From an uncultured Bacteroidales bacterium (GTDB taxonomy: Bacteria > Bacteroidota > Bacteroidia > Bacteroidales > FEN-979), in assembly GCA_903945175.1 (NCBI GenBank), contig CAJAUM010000089.1, forward strand, positions 62,001 through 126,000: a stretch of 64,000 bases of DNA, read 5' to 3'. This document shows positions 24,347 to 32,245 of the stretch, one piece after another. The translations under genes and the position numbers were made by a program. The notes under the pieces are model-generated. The model had not been told where the DNA came from, made no database searches, and was given only the letters and a program-made list of their open reading frames with translations. Position 1 is the stretch's first letter, and every line of letters begins with the position of its first letter.

Positions 24347-25522
24347 TTATTTCAAAGGGAAATAAATGTTGTCGATTTTTTGCACCTTTCCTGCGTCAAG
24401 TAAGGTTTTGGCAGTATATCCAAGTTTCATCCGCGACACTCCCAGTGGCTCTTCCATTTCTGAAATTCTGGTCCCTTTTGGATGTTTGTTGATATAATCC
24501 AAAACTTTCGCTTCAATGGTCATTGGTTCCTTGGGAGCGGGGGCAACAACTGGTTTTTCCTTAACTGGAACCGCTTTTACCACCTCTTTTATCACTTCAG
24601 GTGCAACCACAACTTTAACCTCCTTTTTTTCAGCCTTCTTGACTGTCTGTTTCACAGGCTTTACAACCCCTGTTTTCCTTATCTGCGACATTTCGTCCTG
24701 CATTTTGCTCCATGAAGCTGCAGCGTCGACACGGTTTTGCAACAGATCACTTTGAATGTCTTTAACCTCTTTGCGGATACCCTTAATTGACACATGGATT
24801 CCTTTCATGATCGCATGGTAGTCGCTGAGTCTTTCAGTTTCGCCATTGGCAAGATCTTTTCTCAGTTTTTGGGCCATTTTTTGATTTTCTTTGCTGATTT
24901 CCGATAATCTTTTTTGGAAGCCGTTCAGTAAGGTCCTTGTATATTCAACTCTTTCTGCCAAATTTTTTCCCAATTCTGCGCGAAGTTCAGCCGACATATC
25001 CTGGTGCTCCTTTTCAAAACGGTCGAGCATATTGTTCGTATCCTTGAAAATGGTTGAAACATCATCATTGATACTTTTTATGTCGTCATTGATACTTTTC
25101 ATCAGGGCGCTGAATTCCTTCATCCTGTTTTTTTCGTTCTGCTTCCTGTCAGCCCTGCCTTTTGAGAAGAATTTATTCAATTCTTCAGCCATATTTGCCC
25201 GGTCTGTTGAGAATTCATTGATCATGTTGAGGGTAGAGGTCTGAATAGCCACTACCTCTTTCTGTATTGAAGCGATTGTACCATGAATACCCGACATCAA
25301 TCCGTTGAAGGTGGCTAACCGTTCCTTTTCACCACGAGCAAGTCCCTTTCGCAATGCCATTGCACTGGCATTCAGGGATGCGGCCAATTCCATTTGGTCT
25401 TTCCGAAAACCATCAAGTGTGCTCTGTACATCGTTTACAAGCGCTTCATTATCCTTGATCCGTTGTTTGAATGAAGACAGTAAATCTTCAGTCAGGTTCT
25501 TCATTTCTGATGCTAGTCCCAT
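24347..25522 (-). CDS. GvpC-like repeat coiled-coil protein with C-terminal winged helix
   Basis: A 391-residue protein. Residues about 45-275 contain roughly four imperfect repeats of 40-65 residues; the first and last align well (LRKGLARGEKERLATFNGLM against LRKDLANGETERLSDYHAIM, both followed by GIH). A Lys/Val/Pro/Ala-rich linker (280-332) leads to a winged-helix-like domain of about 55 residues (ISEMEEPLGVSRMKLGYTAK). GvpC strengthens the shell with helical repeats, and this gene's place two genes after gvpA fits. It lacks a clear 33-residue GvpC repeat, so it is an analogue or a diverged homologue. It shares its leader AAAATAGGAGAT with gvpA. Confidence 0.72.
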   Translation of the reverse strand: MGLASEMKNLTEDLLSSFKQRIKDNEALVNDVQSTLDGFRKDQMELAASLNASAMALRKGLARGEKERLATFNGLMSGIHGTIASIQKEVVAIQTSTLNMINEFSTDRANMAEELNKFFSKGRADRKQNEKNRMKEFSALMKSINDDIKSINDDVSTIFKDTNNMLDRFEKEHQDMSAELRAELGKNLAERVEYTRTLLNGFQKRLSEISKENQKMAQKLRKDLANGETERLSDYHAIMKGIHVSIKGIRKEVKDIQSDLLQNRVDAAASWSKMQDEMSQIRKTGVVKPVKQTVKKAEKKEVKVVVAPEVIKEVVKAVPVKEKPVVAPAPKEPMTIEAKVLDYINKHPKGTRISEMEEPLGVSRMKLGYTAKTLLDAGKVQKIDNIYFPLK

Positions 25523-25564
25523 TTTTTTATCTCCTATTTTTAAATAAATGTTTCATTACCTGAA

Positions 25565-26173
25565 TTATTGGATGTCGTGAATAATTTGATCTTTGACCTT
25601 TTTTATATCCTGAATCAGAATGTGATCACCTTTTTCAAGCAAACTTTCAAGGCAATCCATCATCTTTTTATGCATCTGCTGAAAATCCAAAAATGTTTTC
25701 ATGACTGTTTCCTTTCTCGTTTCCTGAAGTATGGAAATTCGGGAAAGCTGATCTTTTACCAGGGAAATTCTTTCTCCTGTATCCTGAGAGGCAGTCTCTT
25801 TCATCTCAAGGATGCTGTTTTTAAGCGATTGCGCACTCTCTTTTTGCGCTTCTAAAAAGCTTAGGAACTGTTGTTCGGCTTCTTTTTCCTTGTTGTCAAG
25901 AATATCAAGAAGGCCCGACATCATCGTATTGTAATCTTTTTTACGCAGGGACCCGTTTTTGGCGAGGTTTTCGCAAAGTTTGGAATTTAGGATGTCCCGT
26001 TCTTTTTTAAGTTCATTTAAAGAATGGTGTACATTATCAAATAGGGAATGGGATGATTCTGTTATAATTTCGGATGACTGGAAAGCCGTCTGAATTTTTT
26101 GAATCCTCGATTCATATGAATGAATGATGTTGTCGAAAAAAATATCAATATTTAATTCAGGCTGGGTACTCAT
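25565..26173 (-). CDS. coiled-coil protein related to the GvpC-like protein
   Basis: A 202-residue helical protein with no TM segment. Residues about 75-105 contain one copy of the repeat seen in 24347-25522 (LCENLAKNGSLRKKDYNTMM against LRKDLANGETERLSDYHAIM). Other parts are heptad-rich and acidic. It is the first gene after gvpA, before the terminator, so it should be highly expressed with it. A surface-binding GvpC-like role is the best guess; the family is not one I can name. Confidence 0.68.
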   Translation of the reverse strand: MSTQPELNIDIFFDNIIHSYESRIQKIQTAFQSSEIITESSHSLFDNVHHSLNELKKERDILNSKLCENLAKNGSLRKKDYNTMMSGLLDILDNKEKEAEQQFLSFLEAQKESAQSLKNSILEMKETASQDTGERISLVKDQLSRISILQETRKETVMKTFLDFQQMHKKMMDCLESLLEKGDHILIQDIKKVKDQIIHDIQ

Positions 26174-26214
26174 GTTATTCGGAATTTATTTTATTTTCGA
26201 TTTAAAAAGCGAAA

Positions 26215-26251
26215 TTCCTGGTAAATCATGCTTTCGGGTTTTGGCCAGGAA
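26215..26251 (-). other. inverted repeat after gvpA, possible attenuator or RNA stabiliser
   Basis: TTCCTGG (26215-26221) and CCAGGAA (26245-26251) form a perfect 7-bp stem with a 23-nt loop, about 40 nt past the gvpA stop in transcription direction. An AT-rich tract with a second weak hairpin follows. It could thin transcription after gvpA or protect the gvpA message end. The stem is short, so the call is weak. Confidence 0.4.
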
Positions 26252-26292
26252 GGATGTTTTAGCAAGAATAACTGCTTTGACTGCAATGTGCC

Positions 26293-26499
26293 TTATGCGG
26301 CTTTAGCAGTTAATCCAATGGCTTCTGCATACTTCAGGTATGTTTCAACAGAGGCAACAACTACCCTTGCTTCAATTGCAAGCAGTTCGATACCTACCAA
26401 TGATACTCTTACCCATGCGTCAACTACAACACCTTTGTCAAGGATACGGTCGATAACCTCTACGAGGCTGGATGACCCGATTGTCTTTTCTACTGCCAT
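26293..26499 (-). CDS. gvpA: major gas vesicle shell protein GvpA
   Basis: A 68-residue protein with the highly conserved GvpA order: [20 protein letters not shown] (helix 1 and first strand), [20 protein letters not shown] (turn, second strand, helix 2), then [13 protein letters not shown]. It forms the ribs of the gas-permeable, water-excluding shell. A strong AGGAG ribosome-binding site lies 8-9 nt upstream of the ATG. It is the first gene of the operon, about 70 nt after the predicted sigma-54 start site. The other GvpA-fold paralogues here are 22010-22309 and 13535-13744. Confidence 0.97.
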   Translation of the reverse strand: MAVEKTIGSSSLVEVIDRILDKGVVVDAWVRVSLVGIELLAIEARVVVASVETYLKYAEAIGLTAKAA

Positions 26500-26579
26500 T
26501 TTTTTAATCTCCTATTTTTGATTATTGTTTACCGTGCTCGACATTAGAGGGACGGCTTACCTCTTGTGCTAAAAGGATA

Positions 26580-26595
26580 GGCAAAGGGAGTGCCA
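26580..26595 (-). promoter_or_regulatory. sigma-54 promoter of the gas vesicle operon
   Basis: Read on the minus strand the site is TGGCACTCCCTTTGCC. It matches the sigma-54 (RpoN) -24/-12 consensus TGGCAC-N5-TTGC, with GG and GC separated by exactly 10 nt. Transcription should start about 12 nt beyond the GC, near 26569, leaving a leader of about 70 nt before the gvpA ATG. The only gene between this site and the next promoter upstream is an NtrC-type regulator operon, the expected activator class. Confidence 0.88.
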
Positions 26596-26701
26596 GAAAT
26601 TGTCGGCAAATCAAAAAGAGGGAGTTTTTATATGCTAACCCGCTGGAAATGATCGTAAAAAAAAAATAAACTTAAAATTAAAAAAGATTTTTTTTGGGAA
26701 A

Positions 26702-26754
26702 AATCGCGGAGGGTTCAAATTAAATTCAATGAAATAATCGCGTATTTACGCGGA
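26702..26754. promoter_or_regulatory. candidate enhancer site for the NtrC-type activator
   Basis: About 120-170 bp upstream of the sigma-54 promoter lies a perfect 6-bp inverted repeat, CGCGTA-TT-TACGCG (26739-26752). AATCGCG occurs twice (26702 and 26736) and CGCGGA twice (26705 and 26749) in otherwise AT-rich DNA. Position and dyad symmetry suit a binding site for a dimeric activator such as 26800-28194. The rest of the 26500-26799 gap holds the sigma-54 promoter, poly-A runs, and no gene. Confidence 0.5.
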
Positions 26755-26799
26755 AATGAGCCAAAAAAATTGTTACCTGTTACCCGGGTTTCCCTGATC

Positions 26800-28194
26800 C
26801 TATGATTCTTCGTTTCTGGAAACAGCAATATTGTACTTTTTCATCTTCCGGCTAAGCGCATCGCGGTGTATGCCTAGAATGTCCGCTGCAGTTTGCTGAT
26901 TGTAATTTGCTCTTTTAAGGGCCTTTTGAATCAAGTATAGTTCATTCAATTTCAGATTGACCGAATCGGTCTGTTTTTCCTGGATGGGAATTTTTTGTGA
27001 TTTTACAGGAAAGTCATTGATTCCAAGCGTGTTCCCTTTACATAAGATAATGGCCCGTTCGACCATGTTTCTCAGTTCCCTGACATTTCCCGGAAAATCA
27101 TATTTCAGGAGTGAATCAAAAACCTCCTTGCTTACCTTGAGATTCGGTTTTTTGAATTGCGTTGTATAAATATGAACAAAATGAACAAGCAGGGGTTTGA
27201 TGTCATCAAGTCTCTCCCTGAGTGGCGGGATATGTATATGAAGGGTGTTGAGCCTGTGAAGCAGGTCGAGCCTGAATTTTTTTTTCTCCACCCCTTGATT
27301 CAAATCATGATTGGTTGCTGAAATGATGCGGAAATCGGTACGGATCTGGTTTGTATCTCCCACCCTTGTGATTACCTTCTCTTCCGTGGCACGCAAAATT
27401 TTTGCCTGCAGGGCCAATGGCATATCGGCAATTTCATCCAGGAAAAGGGTTCCCTTGTTGCATACTTCAAAGAAACCCATTTTATCGGTAATGGCGCCGG
27501 TAAACGATCCCTTTTTATGACCAAAAAATTCACTTTCCAAAAGCGTTTCAGTGATCGCACTGCTGTTTACAGCACAAAAAACATGATCTTTCCTGGTACT
27601 GGAATAATGTATAATTCTGGCAATATTTTCCTTCCCTGTTCCACTTTCACCGGTGATCAGAACATTCGCATCCGGATATTTTGAGGCGGTTATGGATTGG
27701 TCAAATACTTCAAGTATCTGCGGGCTGATGCCAATGAACTGCCTGTTGATTTTTTCTTCAAGGGTTTTTGAAATCAGCGAGTTCCTTTCTTCCATCAGTT
27801 TCAGCTTGCGGTGCAATTGAAGATACTTTTGGGTACGCTCAATGGCAATCTGAATATCAATGTACCGGAAAGGTTTCCGCAGGTAATCGAACGCTCCAAG
27901 CCGCATGGCCTTGATCACGGTGTCCATATCGCCATGAGCAGAAATGATGATCACCTCCATATCCGGGTACTGAATTTTCACCTCCTTAAGAATATCCAGG
28001 CCATTTACACCGGGCAACCTGACATCCAGGATGAGAAGGTCAATGTCGTGGTCGGTTAATATTTTTCTCGCCTCCTTTTCCGTGTTGGCTTCATAGGACT
28101 CAAAGTCAGCCCCCTGAAAAAAACCACTTAATTCTTCCGTGAATTGCTTCTCATCATCCAGAATAAGAATTTTTATTTTTTCTTTATCTCCCAT
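26800..28194 (-). CDS. NtrC-family sigma-54-dependent response regulator
   Basis: A 464-residue activator: receiver domain with phospho-Asp in LLILDVRLPG (about residue 57), an AAA+ domain with Walker A GESGTGKE, the sigma-54 contact loop GSFTGA (a variant of GAFTGA), Walker B TLFLDEIADMP and the arginine-finger FRLDLLHRLN segment, then a C-terminal Fis-type helix-turn-helix (QQTAADILGIHRDALSRKM). I chose the ATG at 28194; the open frame runs to a TTG at 28215 inside the kinase gene. The kinase stop is 2 nt upstream. It most likely drives the sigma-54 promoter at 26580-26595. Confidence 0.95.
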   Translation of the reverse strand: MGDKEKIKILILDDEKQFTEELSGFFQGADFESYEANTEKEARKILTDHDIDLLILDVRLPGVNGLDILKEVKIQYPDMEVIIISAHGDMDTVIKAMRLGAFDYLRKPFRYIDIQIAIERTQKYLQLHRKLKLMEERNSLISKTLEEKINRQFIGISPQILEVFDQSITASKYPDANVLITGESGTGKENIARIIHYSSTRKDHVFCAVNSSAITETLLESEFFGHKKGSFTGAITDKMGFFEVCNKGTLFLDEIADMPLALQAKILRATEEKVITRVGDTNQIRTDFRIISATNHDLNQGVEKKKFRLDLLHRLNTLHIHIPPLRERLDDIKPLLVHFVHIYTTQFKKPNLKVSKEVFDSLLKYDFPGNVRELRNMVERAIILCKGNTLGINDFPVKSQKIPIQEKQTDSVNLKLNELYLIQKALKRANYNQQTAADILGIHRDALSRKMKKYNIAVSRNEES

Positions 28195-28196
28195 TA

Positions 28197-30560
28197 TTAT
28201 TTTTTCATTTGACAATCAAGAACCAGCCTGATTTTTGTTCCTTGTAACTTTTCACTTAAAATATCAATGGTTCCGTTCATTTCCTTGATAATCTGATAAC
28301 AAATGGACAACCCTAAACCAGTACCCTTTCCTTCATCCTTCGTGGTGTAAAACGGAAGAAAGATATTGTTAATATCTTCATTGGTGACCCCAATGCCATT
28401 ATCTGTAACCTCCACAATGATGTTCTGATTTTCCAGATAGGACGTAATGCCTACAACCATGGGAGAATCATCATTCCTGCTATCATTAAGGTCGATTACA
28501 GCATCTTTGGCATTGACGAGCAGGTTTATGATTACTTGCTCAAACTTATAGGTATTGCCGCTTATCTGCGGGAGATTTTTTTCGAGTTGAAGCTGAAGAT
28601 TGATTCCAAGATGCTTAAATTGTTCGGATATCATAGATACAGCATTTACGATGCTGTCATTGATATCAAACATTGTCGAAATGAAATCGTCGCGGTTTCT
28701 CGAAAAAGCCCGGATATGATCGATGATGTTCTTAATGCGTGTAATGTTCTCGAATATTTTGGCTGATTTAATCTTCAGGAATTCAATATCAACAGCACTT
28801 GTTCTCTCAGTCTCAAATAAAATTTTATCCATAACCATGGAGATGATGTTCAATGGCTGGTTGATTTCGTGCGCAATGCCTGTGGCCATTTCTCCCAGAT
28901 TGGCCATACGATCAGCATGAATCTGCTTTGTCTCCATTTTCGTGCGTTGTGAAATATCACGTATGATAATCATGAAGGAAAGGGGCGCGCCACGAGGATC
29001 CTGGATCAGGGTTGCACTTGTTTCCCCTGAAAATAATGACTGGTTTATTTTTTTTATTTTTAACCCGATATTTTGTGTAAGTCCATCATTCATAGTTCTT
29101 TCGAACATTTCTTCCAGGGTATCAAATTCTTCCGATGGAATAAAATTTGAAATATCTTTGCCTAAAAGATCATCTCTGTTATCGGTGCCAAATAATTCAA
29201 GCCCGATATCGGATACCTCCGTTATTTTACGTTTCAAGTCGACCAGTAAAATACCATCCGGAGAAGCATTCAACATCGTTTTGTATTTTTTCTCGCTTAA
29301 TTTCAGTGCCTCTTCCGATTGCCTGCGCTCTGTGATATCAACTGCATTAATTAAACATTGTTTGCCATTCCCCACCACCACGCCTTCCAAATGCACATAC
29401 ATTTTCCTGCTCCCTGTTGTATCAAGCTTAATTTCGCATGTCTCCTTGACTTTGCTGATAAAAACCTGATAAAAAAAAGTGTAGAACAGGGGTAGTGTAT
29501 CCTTAGAAACGAACAATCCGAATTGATTTGATATGATAACTGAACGATCCTTGCCAAGCATCCGGGCTCCGCTATGGTTAAGCTCTTGAATTTCACCTTG
29601 TGACGAAAGTGTAAAGTGACCAGAAGGGGAAAAATCGTAAAGATCAACATATCTTTCGTGAGCAATTTCTGCTTTTTCTTTTGCCTTTTTGAGCTCCTCA
29701 TTCTGCATTTCCAATTGAATCGGATATGCTCGCAAAGCCTCCTCCATCGATTTACGCTGTGTGATGTCTTTTGAAAAACCCAGATATCGTGTATTTGAAA
29801 GTCTGACAGCCTCCACAGCCCACCATTTCTTTGATCCGTTTTTATGCTTGATAGCCAGTTCAGTTTTCGAAATCCCCGTTTTAGCCGCATTCCTGAAATG
29901 ACTCATGCCTTCAATGAGTGATTCATCCGGGAGTAAATCCGAAATTGACATGGTTAAAAGCTCTTCCTTAAGGTACCCTGACATCGCGCAGGCGGAAGGG
30001 TTCACCTCGATAAATTTTCCGGTTTGATCAGAAACAATAACCCCATCAGGAGCATTGTCAATATAGCTTCTGTATTTCTCCTCACTCTGAGAAATGACGG
30101 CATGGGCAACGGCAAGTGCATCAGACGATTGCCGTAAAAGAAATGCATCCCTGAGAATGGTCTGCTTCTGATTATGCAGATCAACGAATACACTGACTTT
30201 GCTTTTAAGTATTTGATTATCGATGGGCTTAAAAATGTAGTCGACTGCCCCGGATTCATACCCTTCGACTATTTGCATTTCATTCTTATGGCTTGCCGTA
30301 AGAAAAATAATTGGCACCTTTTCCCCCGCTCTTTTTTCATTCAATTTCCGTGCAAGTTGATGGCCATTCATGACAGGCATTTGAACATCGATGATCGCAA
30401 GCGCAAGTTCAACACCCTCCGTTTTTTCCAAAGCTTCAAAACCTGAAAGTGCCTGGATGAGATTTACATCAAGGATTCCGATAATGGACTCAAGTAAAAA
30501 GAGATTTTGGTCAGAGTCGTCGACAACGAGTAGGTTCGGTTTTTGAATTATTGTATTCAA
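28197..30560 (-). CDS. hybrid histidine kinase, REC-PAS x3-HisKA-HATPase, partner of the NtrC-type regulator
   Basis: A 787-residue soluble kinase. An N-terminal receiver (LAIIDVQMPVMNG) is followed by three PAS domains (about 165-280, 300-410, 420-540), a HisKA with IAHEINQPLN, and a HATPase (NLLVNAKDA, DNGIGV, GKGTGLGLS). No TM segment, so the signal is cytoplasmic, perhaps redox or energy state sensed by PAS. The start appears to be the TTG at 30560, as an in-frame TAG lies six codons upstream. Its stop is 2 nt before the response regulator, making a cognate pair. Confidence 0.92.
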   Translation of the reverse strand: MNTIIQKPNLLVVDDSDQNLFLLESIIGILDVNLIQALSGFEALEKTEGVELALAIIDVQMPVMNGHQLARKLNEKRAGEKVPIIFLTASHKNEMQIVEGYESGAVDYIFKPIDNQILKSKVSVFVDLHNQKQTILRDAFLLRQSSDALAVAHAVISQSEEKYRSYIDNAPDGVIVSDQTGKFIEVNPSACAMSGYLKEELLTMSISDLLPDESLIEGMSHFRNAAKTGISKTELAIKHKNGSKKWWAVEAVRLSNTRYLGFSKDITQRKSMEEALRAYPIQLEMQNEELKKAKEKAEIAHERYVDLYDFSPSGHFTLSSQGEIQELNHSGARMLGKDRSVIISNQFGLFVSKDTLPLFYTFFYQVFISKVKETCEIKLDTTGSRKMYVHLEGVVVGNGKQCLINAVDITERRQSEEALKLSEKKYKTMLNASPDGILLVDLKRKITEVSDIGLELFGTDNRDDLLGKDISNFIPSEEFDTLEEMFERTMNDGLTQNIGLKIKKINQSLFSGETSATLIQDPRGAPLSFMIIIRDISQRTKMETKQIHADRMANLGEMATGIAHEINQPLNIISMVMDKILFETERTSAVDIEFLKIKSAKIFENITRIKNIIDHIRAFSRNRDDFISTMFDINDSIVNAVSMISEQFKHLGINLQLQLEKNLPQISGNTYKFEQVIINLLVNAKDAVIDLNDSRNDDSPMVVGITSYLENQNIIVEVTDNGIGVTNEDINNIFLPFYTTKDEGKGTGLGLSICYQIIKEMNGTIDILSEKLQGTKIRLVLDCQMKK

Positions 30561-30664
30561 GAAAAAAAGGATTGGCTAATAAATGTTCTATTATGTATGA
30601 TCTGTAAAGATAATTCAAAAACAATTCCTAAGATTGATTATCGGCAGTTTTTCTTTTATTTTTT

Positions 30665-30672
30665 TACCTTTG
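30665..30672 (+). promoter_or_regulatory. candidate Bacteroidota -7 element of block 3
   Basis: TACCTTTG matches the Bacteroidota -7 consensus TAnnTTTG, 30 nt before the ATG at 30703. No TTTG/TTG -33 element at the proper 17-23 nt distance is visible; the nearest TTG is 28 nt upstream. The gap 30561-30702 separates divergent operons, so a promoter is expected here. Confidence 0.45.
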
Positions 30673-30702
30673 TCATGTTACATTAGACTAAATAAACCAG
30701 GA

Positions 30703-31089
30703 ATGCTGTTTGATGATTTTTTTGAAATAGTTTCAATAACGTGCAATTTCGTTGGAGAATCCGAACAAAAACTCCAGTCGGTCATACTATTAAGACCCAA
30801 CCACCCGATTTTTGCCGGCCATTTTCCGGGGAACCCCGTGGTTCCTGGAGTATGCCAGGTACAAATGATCAAAGAACTGGTTGAAAAGGCGTTGAACCAT
30901 CCGCTCAGACTTTATGAGTCGGACAACATTAAGTTTTTATCGATGATCGATCCCCGCGGAACAACCCAGCTTGAGGTTGAAATAAATATCAAAAAAATTG
31001 CAGAAAATCAATATAGTGCCAATGCTTTGATCAAATTTGAATCTACGGTATGTTTAAAATTTAAAGGGAAATTCGAAATCGAATCATAA
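30703..31089 (+). CDS. FabZ-like hotdog protein, altered catalytic Glu
   Basis: About 128 residues of the 3-hydroxyacyl-ACP dehydratase (FabZ/ApeI-like) hotdog family. The active His loop is clear: HPIFAGHFPGNPVVPG. In FabZ the following helix supplies a Glu (VLxxEA); here it reads GVCQVQMIK, with Gln instead. It may therefore be a diverged dehydratase or a binding protein. The ATG at 30703 (MLFDDFFEI) is chosen over the frame opening at 30634, whose extra residues look like untranslated leader. The next gene overlaps its stop by one base (TAATG). Confidence 0.8.
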   Translation: MLFDDFFEIVSITCNFVGESEQKLQSVILLRPNHPIFAGHFPGNPVVPGVCQVQMIKELVEKALNHPLRLYESDNIKFLSMIDPRGTTQLEVEINIKKIAENQYSANALIKFESTVCLKFKGKFEIES

Positions 31090-31478
31090 TGTCGAAAAAA
31101 ATGACAATTACCTTTTCAGCCCGCGGCTATGAACTCGATTCATATGGTCATATCAACAATTCGGTTTACCTGAATTATTTCGAACATGCACGGTGGGAGT
31201 TTTTTCGCGGGTTGGACGTGTACAGCTTTTTAAAGGAAAATGGAAATCTTCCTGTAGTTACCGATATACATATCCGATATCAGCGGGAAATCAAGTTATT
31301 CGATGTGCTGACAATCGAATCGTTTTGTTTTCAGGAAAAACCTTATCTTATCTTTCAGCAAAAAATCACCAATAACACTACGCACATGACCTCAGCCAGG
31401 GCAACAACCAAATTGATATTTCTCGATACAGATAAGATGGCCGGAGATGTTCCGCAAGAGGTCCTGGATAGAATTTAA
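31089..31478 (+). CDS. hotdog-fold acyl thioesterase (4HBT/FatA-like)
   Basis: A 129-residue 4HBT-type thioesterase: the motif ELDSYGHINNSVYLNYFEHA carries the active Asp and the HxNN-Y-x-x-YFE helix. It is a second, independent thioesterase of the locus, distinct from 870-1283. It may release the finished acyl chain of block 3 or remove stalled ones. It overlaps the FabZ-like gene by one base and is 11 nt before the first enoyl-CoA hydratase. Confidence 0.86.
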   Translation: MSKKMTITFSARGYELDSYGHINNSVYLNYFEHARWEFFRGLDVYSFLKENGNLPVVTDIHIRYQREIKLFDVLTIESFCFQEKPYLIFQQKITNNTTHMTSARATTKLIFLDTDKMAGDVPQEVLDRI

Positions 31479-31489
31479 CACCGGTTTGC

Positions 31490-32242
31490 ATGAGCCAGAT
31501 TGATTTTGCAACATTTGAAATACTTAACGAAGTGGGGATTATCACCCTGGATCTTCCTCCGGGGAATTATTTACCGATCCCCGGGTTTATCCCGTTAAAA
31601 ATATTTAAACAATGGATTGGCTCAGATCATCTCAAGGGGCTGATCATCAGAGGACGGGGTAAAAATTTTTCAGCTGGTGGCAATCTTGAACAACTTTTTA
31701 AAGAAAGTGGTCCCCCAGATACCATGCAATGCCTTATGAATGAAGGAATTGAACTTCTTAATTGCATTCAGAACCTCGAAATTCCTGTTATTTCCGTCAT
31801 CAGCGGGGTATGCTTTGGGGGAGGATTGGAAATTGCACTGGCATCTCACATCAGGGTGGCTTCTGAAAATGCCCTGCTTGCATTTCCTGAGGTGAGCCAC
31901 AACCTGATGCCTGGCATGGGAGGAACTGTCCGGCTTCCAGGTGTGATTGGATGGTCCTACGCAGTCAATATGATCCTGGGCGGTGACATCATAAACGCAA
32001 AAGCCGGCAAGGAAATGGGGCTGATCGATTATATTGTACCCAAAGACCAGCCATTCACCTTTGCGCTGAACCTGATGCAAAAAATGACCCGCGACCGTCC
32101 GTTGAAGGTGATTAAGTCGATCATGAAATCGTTGAAGAATGCAAGGACACTCAGCCCTGAAGCAGCCATGGCAGAAGAAACAAAGCTTTTTTGCAAGTTG
32201 GCTGCAGATGAAGCCGAACGCCGTAAAACTGAGGAGGCCTGA
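31490..32242 (+). CDS. enoyl-CoA hydratase/isomerase family protein, copy 1
   Basis: A 250-residue crotonase-fold enzyme. The oxyanion segment GKNFSAGGN is present, and both Glu residues used by hydratases are visible: one in GGGLEIALAS and one in FPEVSHNLMPGMGG. It could hydrate or dehydrate an acyl thioester, or decarboxylate if used in a beta-branching set. It is immediately followed by a second family member, a pairing also seen in beta-branching (ECH1/ECH2) cassettes; see the findings. The start is ATG 31490. Confidence 0.9.
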   Translation: MSQIDFATFEILNEVGIITLDLPPGNYLPIPGFIPLKIFKQWIGSDHLKGLIIRGRGKNFSAGGNLEQLFKESGPPDTMQCLMNEGIELLNCIQNLEIPVISVISGVCFGGGLEIALASHIRVASENALLAFPEVSHNLMPGMGGTVRLPGVIGWSYAVNMILGGDIINAKAGKEMGLIDYIVPKDQPFTFALNLMQKMTRDRPLKVIKSIMKSLKNARTLSPEAAMAEETKLFCKLAADEAERRKTEEA

Positions 32243-32245
32243 TCT

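Noticed and set aside
24347-25522. Chromosome segregation or chemotaxis coiled-coil protein
   Set aside because: No TM, HAMP or SMC-type ATPase motif is present. Repeats and position next to gvpA favour a gas vesicle surface protein.
30634-30702. N-terminal extension of the FabZ-like protein
   Set aside because: The extra residues are hydrophobic and unlike family sequence, and a -7 promoter element lies within that stretch.
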